Positions 9,225 through 17,424 of a stretch of 64,000 bases of DNA are shown here, in pieces; the stretch's first letter is position 1, and each line of letters begins with the position of its first letter. Below the pieces are notes generated by a model. It made no database searches. It was not told the DNA's origin and worked only from the letters and a program-made list of their open reading frames with translations. Location of the stretch: assembly GCA_017618115.1 (NCBI GenBank), contig JAFZUX010000008.1:86589-150588 (forward strand), written 5' to 3'. The translations under genes were made by a program, and so were the position numbers. The DNA comes from Bacteroidales bacterium. GTDB taxonomy: Bacteria > Bacteroidota > Bacteroidia > Bacteroidales > UBA932.

Positions 9225-11951
9225 ATGAGTTTTAAGAGAATCATACGTGGATGGGGATACTTTGCTCTTATCGTATCACTTGTTCTTATCATGCAGAGCT
9301 TTTCCGCTCCAAAACGGTCCCAGATTCCTGGTCTTAGGGTTTTACGCCTCACGGATACGGTTCCTGCAAAGGATTCCATAACTCAGGATTCTTTAAAGAG
9401 AGACTCCCTTGTAATAATAGATTCCTCACAAATCTCCACCCTTAAGGAGCCGGTCTTCTCCACCGGAAGAGACTCCAGCGTAGAGATTATGACGGAGGGC
9501 AAGAGAATGCTCTATTACTATGGAGATGTGACGGTTACATACGGAGACATTCAACTCAAGGCAGACTACATGGCCTATAACGTGCAGACCAAAACCGTCT
9601 TTGCCAAGGGACTGCCGGACTCATCGGGAGTAATAAAAGGTTTCCCGGAGTTGAAGGAGGGTAAGAATACCTTCACCATGGAGAGTGTCTACTATAACTT
9701 TGACACCAAGAAGGCCAAGATTTTCAACATGATGACTCAGGAGGGAGAGGGCAATATCAGAGGAAAATACATAAAGAAGATGCCGGATAACTCCGTCAAT
9801 ATCTCCAGAGGTATCTATACCACCTGTGATGCGGAAGAGCCCCATTTCTACCTCCAGATGACAACGGCAAAAGTTGTAAACTCCGGTCCTGTAAAGAAGA
9901 CGGTATTCGGCCCGGCATACACTGTAATTGAGGGTGTTCCAACGCCTTTCGCACTGCCTTTCGGCTTTGTGCCAAAGATCAGCAACAGAAGCGGCGGTAT
10001 ACTTTTCCCTACTTACGGTGAGGAGACGGCCAGAGGTTTTTACCTCAAAGGGTTGGGGTATTACTTCGTATTCGGGGAGCACTTTGATTTGGCGGCAACT
10101 TGTGACCTCTATACAAAAGGGTCTTGGGCAACCAACCTAAATGCGAGGTACACAAAGAGATATAAGTATTCCGGTTCTCTATCGGGAGGCTACTCCGTAG
10201 ATATTACGGGAGAAAAGGGGCAGCCGGACTACGTCAAGAGCAAGAACTTCTCGCTCAACTGGAGTCACAATCAGGATGCAAAGGCAAGGCCGGGAACAAC
10301 CTTCAGAGCCTCTGTAAACTTCTCCAGTCCGTCTAATAGCCGCTATAACTCAACCACTATAAATCAGGCACTTACAAACCAGATTTCATCTTCCATCTCT
10401 TACGGAAAAACTTGGGCGGGAACTCCGTTCTCCCTCTCCGTAAACGCTCTGCACAATCAGAACTCCAGAGATAGTTCATACGCGGTTACCTTCCCTAACC
10501 TCACCTTTACCGTGAGCCGTATCAATCCGTTCCGTAGAAAGGAGATGATTGGAAAGAAGAAGTTTTACGAGGATATCACCTTCAACTATACGGCAAGGTT
10601 TGACAACAAGATAAACTTCAAGAGCAGAGAGGTTAAGGAGCCGGACTTCTTCAAAAAGATGAAGAACGGACTGCAGCACAGTTTCTCCATAGGACTCCCT
10701 ACCTTTACGGTTCTCAAGTATATACAGGCCTCACCTAACGTAAGTTACGGAATGAACTGGTACTTCTCGGATGCGGTTCAGTACTATGATACCGAGCAGA
10801 AGAAGACGGTTACAAAGTACTCGGATCCGTTCAGCACATTCGGCGTAACTCAGAACTACAACTTTGCTCTGAGTTTCAACACCCGTCTTTACGGTCTCTT
10901 CAACTTTGGAAAAGATTATAAGATTCAGGCAATAAGACACACCCTTACTCCTAGTTTGAGTTTCAACTATATGCCGGAACTTGGAACACATGCAAACGGC
11001 TATCGCACATACTCTTACGTAGATATGAACGGTGTTCCTCACTCCGTGGTTTACAACAAATACAGCGGTCAGTTGTACTCTCCTCCGGGAATGGGTAAGA
11101 ATGCCGGAATGTCTTTCAACTTCGGTAACCTGTTGGAGGCTAAGATCAGATCTCAGCAAGATACTACCGGTAAGGGAACCAGAAAGATAAGACTTATAGA
11201 CCAGTTGAACATATCAGGTTCCTACAACTTCCTGGCAGACTCTCTTAAGCTCTCAAACATAGCGGTTTCCATGACCACTACCGTATTCGGAAAGATGGCC
11301 ATAAACGGTTCCATGACATTGGATCCGTACGCTATTAACGAGCGCGGAGTGAAGATTAACAAACTGAATATTCAGCAGAAGGGATTTCATCCGTTCCGCC
11401 TTACCGGGGCCAGCCTCTCCACCTCCTACAGTTTCTCCGGAGAGGGAACAAGTAAACTTGGTTCCGAGTATGTACCTCAAGGGGCTATATCCAGAGCCGG
11501 TTCAAACTCAACCAGCGGTTACGAAAGGATTTACTATCACCCTGTTACGGGAGAGTACATCCCGGGAGGATGGGTTTATTACTATGACCCTAAGATGCCG
11601 TGGAGCGTGAACCTCAACTACAGCTACTCTTACTACAAGAATTACCAATACTCAAATAACCAGCTTATTACAAAGCATAACCACTCCATGACCCTGGGAG
11701 TAAGTTCACAGATTAGGATTTACAAAGATTTGAACATCTCCCTCAATACCGGAGTGGACCTTACAAAGATGCAGCTTACCACCACACAGCTTTCCGGCTC
11801 ATTCAGTCTGCACTGTTTCCAAATCTCCTTCTCCTGGATACCTAACGGAAAATGGGAGAGCTGGAGTTTCAGAATCTGTGCAAACGCCTCATCTTTGGCA
11901 GATTTGCTGCAGTTTAAGAAGAACGCAAGTTACTGGGATAACCAGTATTAA
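9225..11951 (+). CDS. lptD: LPS-assembly outer-membrane protein LptD
   Basis: About 908 residues from the ATG at 9225. An upstream ATG at 9129 is less likely because it precedes the promoter box and would bury the signal peptide (about residues 1-27, MSFKRIIRGWGYFALIVSL). The N-terminal part is the OstA/LptA-like jellyroll (IQLKADYMAYNVQTKTVFAKG), and the rest is a large beta-barrel with alternating aromatic strands. It inserts LPS into the outer leaflet with LptE. The family is the Bacteroidota-type LptD. rpe follows after 11 nt. Confidence 0.9.
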   Translation: MSFKRIIRGWGYFALIVSLVLIMQSFSAPKRSQIPGLRVLRLTDTVPAKDSITQDSLKRDSLVIIDSSQISTLKEPVFSTGRDSSVEIMTEGKRMLYYYGDVTVTYGDIQLKADYMAYNVQTKTVFAKGLPDSSGVIKGFPELKEGKNTFTMESVYYNFDTKKAKIFNMMTQEGEGNIRGKYIKKMPDNSVNISRGIYTTCDAEEPHFYLQMTTAKVVNSGPVKKTVFGPAYTVIEGVPTPFALPFGFVPKISNRSGGILFPTYGEETARGFYLKGLGYYFVFGEHFDLAATCDLYTKGSWATNLNARYTKRYKYSGSLSGGYSVDITGEKGQPDYVKSKNFSLNWSHNQDAKARPGTTFRASVNFSSPSNSRYNSTTINQALTNQISSSISYGKTWAGTPFSLSVNALHNQNSRDSSYAVTFPNLTFTVSRINPFRRKEMIGKKKFYEDITFNYTARFDNKINFKSREVKEPDFFKKMKNGLQHSFSIGLPTFTVLKYIQASPNVSYGMNWYFSDAVQYYDTEQKKTVTKYSDPFSTFGVTQNYNFALSFNTRLYGLFNFGKDYKIQAIRHTLTPSLSFNYMPELGTHANGYRTYSYVDMNGVPHSVVYNKYSGQLYSPPGMGKNAGMSFNFGNLLEAKIRSQQDTTGKGTRKIRLIDQLNISGSYNFLADSLKLSNIAVSMTTTVFGKMAINGSMTLDPYAINERGVKINKLNIQQKGFHPFRLTGASLSTSYSFSGEGTSKLGSEYVPQGAISRAGSNSTSGYERIYYHPVTGEYIPGGWVYYYDPKMPWSVNLNYSYSYYKNYQYSNNQLITKHNHSMTLGVSSQIRIYKDLNISLNTGVDLTKMQLTTTQLSGSFSLHCFQISFSWIPNGKWESWSFRICANASSLADLLQFKKNASYWDNQY

Positions 11952-11962
11952 AACAATATGTT

Positions 11963-12616
11963 ATGAAAAGGATGATTGTAGCCCCTTCAATGCTCTCCGC
12001 AGATTTTGCCAATCTGGGAAAGGATATTGACATGGTAAACCAAAACGGAGATATATTCCATCTGGATATTATGGACGGAGTATTTGTTCCCAATATCTCT
12101 TACGGAACTCCTGTAATTAAGGCCATTACATCCAGGGCTACCATTGAGGTGGAGGCTCACCTTATGATTGTGGAACCTCAGAAATTCCTTAAGGATTACA
12201 AAGAGATGGGAGTGGGGTCAATAAGCGTTCACTATGAAGCCTGCACCCACCTGGACAGAGTTGTCAATCAGATTAAGGAACTGGGAATGAAGGCGGGAGT
12301 TGCAATCAACCCTCACACCAGCGTTAATCTTTTGCAGGATATTGTAAAGGTTTCAGATTACATATTGGTAATGAGCGTTAATCCGGGGTTCGGCGGTCAG
12401 AAATTCATTCCTTACACCACTCAGAAAATCAGAGATTTAAAGAAGATTATCCAGGATAACAACCCTAATTGTCTGATTGAGGTGGACGGCGGAGTAGGCC
12501 TTTCCAATATTGAGGAGTTGGCACGCGCAGGTGCAGATGTAGTTGTTGCCGGAAATGCGGTATTCTCTTCAAAGAATCCGGCAGAGACAATCAAGAAACT
12601 CCAGGGCTTACTTTAA
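11963..12616 (+). CDS. rpe: Ribulose-phosphate 3-epimerase
   Basis: A 217-residue TIM-barrel enzyme of normal family length that interconverts ribulose-5-phosphate and xylulose-5-phosphate. Signatures visible in order are APSMLSADF at the start, the metal-binding HLDIMDGVFVPN, VEAHLMI, VMSVNPGFGGQKF and EVDGGVG near the end. It follows lptD closely and probably shares its transcript. Its last 9 bases overlap the 3' end of the convergent psd gene. Confidence 0.96.
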   Translation: MKRMIVAPSMLSADFANLGKDIDMVNQNGDIFHLDIMDGVFVPNISYGTPVIKAITSRATIEVEAHLMIVEPQKFLKDYKEMGVGSISVHYEACTHLDRVVNQIKELGMKAGVAINPHTSVNLLQDIVKVSDYILVMSVNPGFGGQKFIPYTTQKIRDLKKIIQDNNPNCLIEVDGGVGLSNIEELARAGADVVVAGNAVFSSKNPAETIKKLQGLL

Positions 12617-13264
12617 GCGGGCAATTACCGTTCTGCAGGCGGATACTTTATCCCCCACTTTTACAAGAACTTCCGAATCAAGCGGCAGGAAGAAATCCAC
12701 GCGGCTGCCGAACTTTATGAATCCCAGTTGCTCTCCTGCGGCAACCTTCTCACCCTCTTTTGCATAGCAGACAATGCGGCGGGCTATGTAGCCTGCAATC
12801 TGACGGAAGAGAATCTTTGCACCGCTCTCAGTTTCAACCACAACGGAAGTTCTCTCGTTTTTAACTGATGACTTTGGATGCCATGCTACCAGGTAATCTC
12901 CCGGATGATAATTCTTGTAAATAATGAGCCCCCCTACTGGATAATAGTTTACGTGAACGTTGAACAGGCTCATAAATACTGAGACCTGAAGAGCCTTGGA
13001 GTGCAGGTATTCATCCTCCTCCACCTCCTTTACAATCACCACTTTACCATCTGCAGAAGAGAGCACCTCGTTTGCAGCAGATGATATTGTTTTTCTTTTG
13101 GGATCTCTGAAAAAGTATGCAATGAAGATAAAGAGAACCACCACCAGGATTGAGAAAATTATAGGAAGCGGTCTCAAACCAGTAAAAAGCAAGAGGGCGG
13201 TGATAACAGCCGCAAAGAAGAAAAAGGTAATTAAAACTGATATGCGTCCCTCTTTGTGTATCAT
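12608..13264 (-). CDS. psd: Phosphatidylserine decarboxylase (short, self-cleaving)
   Basis: A 218-residue protein of the short PSD family. Two N-terminal membrane segments (about 8-50) are followed by SADGKVV, VFMSLFNVHVNYYPVGG and the processing motif KFGSRVDFF, where the enzyme cleaves between Gly and Ser to create the pyruvoyl cofactor. It converts phosphatidylserine to phosphatidylethanolamine. It is the last gene of rsfS-ftsH-cdsA-psd, 8 nt after cdsA, and the cdsA neighbour fits a phospholipid role. Confidence 0.93.
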   Translation of the reverse strand: MIHKEGRISVLITFFFFAAVITALLLFTGLRPLPIIFSILVVVLFIFIAYFFRDPKRKTISSAANEVLSSADGKVVIVKEVEEDEYLHSKALQVSVFMSLFNVHVNYYPVGGLIIYKNYHPGDYLVAWHPKSSVKNERTSVVVETESGAKILFRQIAGYIARRIVCYAKEGEKVAAGEQLGFIKFGSRVDFFLPLDSEVLVKVGDKVSACRTVIARLK

Positions 13265-13272
13265 TGCAATTA

Positions 13273-14178
13273 TTAGAATACCAGGTAATTATAAAAGAGA
13301 TAGAAGACCGCAGCGGCAGGGAAGGCAAAAAGTGCGCTGTCAAATCTGTCCAGCAGTCCGCCGTGGCCCGGCATAATGTTTCCGGAATCCTTCACCTCAA
13401 ACCTTCTTTTGAGTTGGCTCTCAACCAAATCTCCCATCACTGCAAATATGCTCACAATCAGAGCGTAGAGAGTGCAGGCCTTGTAGCTTGCCTCCGGAAG
13501 CAACAGGTTAAAGTATCTTAAAATAACCGCTGCAATTACTGAGAAAATCAGAGAACCTATAACGCCCTCCCAGGATTTCTTGGGTGAAACGCTTGGCATA
13601 AGTTTATGACCCTTAGCACCTTGCCCGAATGCAGTCCCTATACAGTATGCTCCTACATCTCCCGCCCAAAGAAGAATCAGAAGTGAAGCAATCTTCCAAC
13701 CGTTGTATCCGAAGAAACCAACTACGTTCAGCGTTGCAAATGGTATAGCTACATAAACCAATGATGACCAGGCAAATTCCAGCCCTTTGTTATCCTTGCT
13801 GAAGAGTCTCTCCAGCGGTATCATAAAGAGGCAGAGAACCAGCAGAGCCACAAAGATCATTGCCGCCGAATAGTATGCCCTGGAGTTGGGCAGCATATCC
13901 GGAACCTCTGAAGAACAGGTCTCTACAGTTCCTCCCATAACGGAGAAAAGCAGAGCCGGTATCAAAAAGATTGAGAGTGAGGCTGTTATTGAGAGCAACT
14001 TTAAAAGTACCTTCCCCTTCCCTACTGTGAAATGGAGGTACTCATAAACCATGCAGCAGACTATAAATGAAAAAACTATGATGTATGGGAGCGGGTTATG
14101 CTTCCAGAAAAAGAGGCAGGATATAAGTATTACGCAGAATACTATACCGCTAATCGTTCTCTTTATCAGCTCTTTCAT
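13273..14178 (-). CDS. cdsA: Phosphatidate cytidylyltransferase
   Basis: A 301-residue integral membrane enzyme with about eight TM segments. It makes CDP-diacylglycerol from CTP and phosphatidic acid. The C-terminal signature is clear: SPKKSWEG in the middle, DLVESQLKRRFEVKDSG and then PGHGGLLDRFDS with the catalytic Asp pair. The chosen ATG overlaps the ftsH end by 29 nt. It supplies the pathway that ends in the neighbouring psd. Confidence 0.95.
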   Translation of the reverse strand: MKELIKRTISGIVFCVILISCLFFWKHNPLPYIIVFSFIVCCMVYEYLHFTVGKGKVLLKLLSITASLSIFLIPALLFSVMGGTVETCSSEVPDMLPNSRAYYSAAMIFVALLVLCLFMIPLERLFSKDNKGLEFAWSSLVYVAIPFATLNVVGFFGYNGWKIASLLILLWAGDVGAYCIGTAFGQGAKGHKLMPSVSPKKSWEGVIGSLIFSVIAAVILRYFNLLLPEASYKACTLYALIVSIFAVMGDLVESQLKRRFEVKDSGNIMPGHGGLLDRFDSALFAFPAAAVFYLFYNYLVF

Positions 14179-16108
14179 TTTGCTCTAACTTTACGCGAGG
14201 TCCGTAAATTCTCTCAAGATCCTCTGCAAAGATTACCTCCTTCTCCAACAGCAGCTGAGCCAACTCCTTAAAGCCCTCCATGTGGCTCTCCAGAACATCC
14301 TTAGCCATCTGGTGTGCCTTATCTATCAGCGCTTTAGTCTCTGCATCAACAAGTTCCGCAGTCTTCTCGCTGAAAGGTTTTGTGAGGTTGTAACCATCCT
14401 CCTGGAAGTTGTAGTATGAGATGTTGCCCACCTTGTCGCTCATTCCGTAGTAGGCAACCATAGCGTATGCCATCTTTGTCAAACGCTCCAAATCATTGAG
14501 TGCACCGGAAGAAATCTTGTTGTTTATAATCTCCTCGGCAACTCTTCCTCCAATGAGAGAAGCCATCTCATCCATCATCTGCTCCTTGGTCATAATCTGC
14601 CTCTCCTCAGGCACATACCAGGCTGCACCCAAGGCTTTTCCTCTAGGGATGATTGTAACCTTAAGCAGCGGATTTGCATTCGGAAGGAACCAACTTACGG
14701 TAGCGTGGCCCGCCTCATGGAACGCAATTGTACGCTTTTCTGAAGGCGGAATAATCTTGCTCTTTCTCTCAAGACCGCCAACAATTCTGTCAATTGCATC
14801 AAGGAAATCCTGCTTATCTACAGACTTCTTGTTGTGACGTGCAGCAATCAAAGCCGCTTCATTGCAGACATTTGCAATATCCGCACCTGAGAATCCCGGC
14901 GTCTGCTTGGAGAGGAAACTGATATCCAAATCGGGATCCAGTTTGAGTTTCTTAAGGTGAACTTTAAATATCTGCTCTCTGTCTTTAAGTTCAGGAAGAT
15001 CTATGGTAATCTGACGGTCAAATCTTCCCGCACGCATAAGAGCTTTATCCAAAATATCTGCACGGTTGGTTGCGGCCAGAATAATCACACCGCTGTTTGT
15101 GCCAAAGCCGTCCATCTCTGTAAGCAGCTGGTTAAGAGTATTTTCTCTCTCATCGTTTGAGGAGAATCCCACATTCTTTCCTCTTGCTCTTCCCACTGCG
15201 TCAATCTCATCTATAAAGACAATACAAGGAGCCTTCTCCTTTGCCTGCTTGAACAAGTCTCTTACTCTGGAGGCACCAACTCCCACAAACATCTCCACAA
15301 AGTCAGAACCGCTCATTGAGAAGAACGGAACATTTGCTTCACCGGCTACCGCCTTGGCCAACAGGGTTTTACCGGTACCTGGAGGACCAATAAGAAGTGC
15401 TCCCTTAGGAATCTTTCCTCCCAAACTGGTATACTTTGCAGGACTCTTTAAGAAGTCCACAATCTCCATAATCTCAACCTTGGCCTCCTCCAAACCCGCT
15501 ACATCCTTGAAGGTTACCTTAACCTTGCTGTTCTTGTCAAAGACCTTGGCCTGGCTCTTTCCAACGTTGAAAATTCCGCCGCCGCCACCTGCTCCCATAT
15601 TGGAAACACCTCTGGAAAGACGGCTCATAAGGTAGAACAGCAGAACCAACATCAGAATTGGCCAAACCCAACTCAGTATGTTGCTCCAGTAGTTTACAGA
15701 CTCCTCAAACTCGTATTTGAATTTCTTATCTTCCGGAAGAAGGGCCCTTGCCTCAGAGAACTCCTTTTCCGCTTCAAATGAGGATGGTACAACAAAGTAG
15801 AACTGAGGTGCAGATTTAGGAGTCTCTCCGCCAAAACGGTTTTTGTACTTCTCCTGAGACTCTTTTTTGAGTTTCACATATCCCTTGTTCTCATTGGTAA
15901 TGAAGGAGATCTTATCCACATCACCGGCAGGAATCATCTGCTCCCTAACCTCATACCACTCAGTCTTAAGCTGTTTATTGGAGGAGCCTCCCGTAAGCCA
16001 TACATATCCGAGGACCAGAATCAAAGGCAGATAAATAATCCATACCACTGAGAATGGATTTTTCCTTTTCTGATTACCGCCCCTATTATTCAATCTGTTG
16101 TCTGCCAT
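14150..16108 (-). CDS. ftsH: ATP-dependent zinc metalloprotease FtsH
   Basis: A 652-residue membrane AAA+ protease. Two TM segments (about 24-42 and 145-163) flank a periplasmic domain. The AAA module has Walker [13 protein letters not shown], Walker [12 protein letters not shown] and the second region of homology (ATNRADILDKALMRAGRFDR). The zinc site is HEAGHATVSW. It degrades misfolded membrane proteins and regulatory substrates. I chose the ATG at 16108 (MADNRLNN); the frame extends 17 codons further upstream, but that stretch lies inside the rsfS 3' end. Confidence 0.97.
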   Translation of the reverse strand: MADNRLNNRGGNQKRKNPFSVVWIIYLPLILVLGYVWLTGGSSNKQLKTEWYEVREQMIPAGDVDKISFITNENKGYVKLKKESQEKYKNRFGGETPKSAPQFYFVVPSSFEAEKEFSEARALLPEDKKFKYEFEESVNYWSNILSWVWPILMLVLLFYLMSRLSRGVSNMGAGGGGGIFNVGKSQAKVFDKNSKVKVTFKDVAGLEEAKVEIMEIVDFLKSPAKYTSLGGKIPKGALLIGPPGTGKTLLAKAVAGEANVPFFSMSGSDFVEMFVGVGASRVRDLFKQAKEKAPCIVFIDEIDAVGRARGKNVGFSSNDERENTLNQLLTEMDGFGTNSGVIILAATNRADILDKALMRAGRFDRQITIDLPELKDREQIFKVHLKKLKLDPDLDISFLSKQTPGFSGADIANVCNEAALIAARHNKKSVDKQDFLDAIDRIVGGLERKSKIIPPSEKRTIAFHEAGHATVSWFLPNANPLLKVTIIPRGKALGAAWYVPEERQIMTKEQMMDEMASLIGGRVAEEIINNKISSGALNDLERLTKMAYAMVAYYGMSDKVGNISYYNFQEDGYNLTKPFSEKTAELVDAETKALIDKAHQMAKDVLESHMEGFKELAQLLLEKEVIFAEDLERIYGPRVKLEQNERADKEND

Positions 16109-16112
16109 ATAT

Positions 16113-16592
16113 TTAGTCTTGGTATTCTTTCTTAGGACAATCGCTCCACAAATCTTCAAGACGATAGAAATTTCTGTACTCCGTCTGGAAAATGTGAACT
16201 ACAATGTCACCGTAATCTTGTATAATCCAGAAGCGATTCTCTTTACCCTGGGAGCGGACGACCTTCTTCTTGCACTTTACAATCATCTCATCCTCAACAT
16301 TATCCGCGATAGCTGAAACGTTCGGAGTGGAGTCTGCATTGCAAATGACAAAGAAGTCACAGATGCTGCTGCCAACCTTTCTAAGATCCAGAGAGACAAC
16401 GTTTTGCCCCTTCTTGTCCAGTATGGCCTCAACAATCACATCCAACTCGCCCGGCAGTTTTGCCGCAGGCTTCTTTGCAGCAGGCTTCTTTGCAACCGCC
16501 TTTTTCACACTTTTCTTTGCCGGAGCCTTAGCCGCCTTGCTCTTTGCAGCGCTCTTGGTAACCGCTTTCTTAGATTTTTTCTCTTCTGTCAT
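16113..16592 (-). CDS. rsfS: Ribosome silencing factor RsfS with Lys/Ala-rich N-terminal tail
   Basis: The last 110 residues match RsfS/Iojap (DVIVEAILDKKGQNVVSLDLR, CDFFVICNADS, RFWIIQDYGDIVVHIF, YRLEDLW). RsfS binds ribosomal protein uL14 and blocks subunit joining under nutrient limitation. The first 45 residues are an extension made almost entirely of Lys, Ala, Pro and Ser, like histone H1 tails, which typical RsfS proteins lack. It starts the rsfS-ftsH-cdsA-psd operon, with a -7 box 23-30 nt upstream. Confidence 0.93.
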   Translation of the reverse strand: MTEEKKSKKAVTKSAAKSKAAKAPAKKSVKKAVAKKPAAKKPAAKLPGELDVIVEAILDKKGQNVVSLDLRKVGSSICDFFVICNADSTPNVSAIADNVEDEMIVKCKKKVVRSQGKENRFWIIQDYGDIVVHIFQTEYRNFYRLEDLWSDCPKKEYQD

Positions 16593-16603
16593 ATCTTAAT
16601 TGT

Positions 16604-16611
16604 TAACTTTG
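16604..16611 (+). promoter_or_regulatory. -7 box of the birA promoter
   Basis: TAACTTTG matches TAnnTTTG 37 nt upstream of the likely birA ATG at 16649. It is interleaved with the rsfS box on the other strand, so the two genes share a compact divergent promoter. Confidence 0.6.
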
Positions 16612-16614
16612 CTT

Positions 16615-16622
16615 CAAAGATA
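16615..16622 (-). promoter_or_regulatory. -7 box of the rsfS operon promoter
   Basis: On the minus strand TATCTTTG matches TAnnTTTG 22 nt upstream of the rsfS ATG. The two -7 boxes of this divergent region are only 3 nt apart, so RNA polymerase probably cannot occupy both at once. Confidence 0.6.
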
Positions 16623-16648
16623 CATCAATTATTTTGCCAACCGACATT

Positions 16649-17422
16649 ATGGCACAAAAACTTAATATTACCTGGCTGGATGTTACGGATTCCACCAACA
16701 ACAGAGCCCAGGACGGAATACCTACAGCAGAGGACAGAAGCGTCTGGGCAGCCCTTTTCCAAACCCAGGGAAGGGGCCAGAGAGGCAACACCTGGAAGGC
16801 CTCCAAAGGAGAGAACCTCACCTTTTCCATCCTGCTCAAGCCCGATTTCATTTTTGCTCAAGACCAGTTCATTGTCTCCGCGATAGTTACCCTCGGCCTT
16901 CACAAGTACCTGCAAAACAAAGGCATAGAGAGCCGCATCAAGTGGCCCAACGATATCTACGTGGGTGACAGAAAAATTGTAGGTATCCTGATAGAAAACG
17001 GCATATCCGGAAACAACCTCTCTACCAGCATCTGCGGTATTGGACTGAATCTCAACCAAAGAGAGTTCCCAAAAGATTTGCCCAACCCAACCTCCGTCAT
17101 ACTGGAGCTTGAAAGGCTCGGCACCCCAGTATCAAAAATGGATCTTAAGACGGAATTGGAACTTCTGCTTACAGATATCTTCTCCTACTATGATAAGGCC
17201 CGCAGCGAATTCCTTGCAAAGGGAAATTACAATGTCCTTTATGACGAGTACCTTGCAAACCTATACCGCCGCGGCGAGTTCCACCGTTACATTGAAACGG
17301 CCACAGGTAAGGATATCAGAGCCAGAATCATAGGGCTGGACGAGTACGCCTGCCTCATCCTTGAATACGAGGACGGCACACGCAAATCATTTGCTTTCAA
17401 AGAAATTAGCTATATTATCTAA
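16649..17422 (+). CDS. birA: Biotin--[acetyl-CoA-carboxylase] ligase
   Basis: A 257-residue ligase from the ATG at 16649 (MAQKL); an ATG five codons earlier is also possible. Motifs in order are LDVTDSTN at the N terminus, the biotinyl-AMP loop QGRGQRGNTW, LLKPDF, the catalytic IKWPNDIYVGDRKIVGILIE and GIGLNLNQ. It attaches biotin to carboxylase carrier proteins. It has no N-terminal helix-turn-helix, so unlike E. coli BirA it should not act as a repressor. It stands alone, convergent with the nucleotidase gene 2 nt downstream. Confidence 0.94.
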   Translation: MAQKLNITWLDVTDSTNNRAQDGIPTAEDRSVWAALFQTQGRGQRGNTWKASKGENLTFSILLKPDFIFAQDQFIVSAIVTLGLHKYLQNKGIESRIKWPNDIYVGDRKIVGILIENGISGNNLSTSICGIGLNLNQREFPKDLPNPTSVILELERLGTPVSKMDLKTELELLLTDIFSYYDKARSEFLAKGNYNVLYDEYLANLYRRGEFHRYIETATGKDIRARIIGLDEYACLILEYEDGTRKSFAFKEISYII

Positions 17423-17424
17423 AT

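Noticed and set aside
15912-15920. A perfect DnaA box (TTATCCACA) in ftsH
   Set aside because: A single box inside a coding gene, with no cluster, is expected by chance.
16109-16159. Extended start of ftsH (17 extra codons)
   Set aside because: These codons lie within the rsfS 3' end and precede a normal FtsH N terminus (MADNRLNN).
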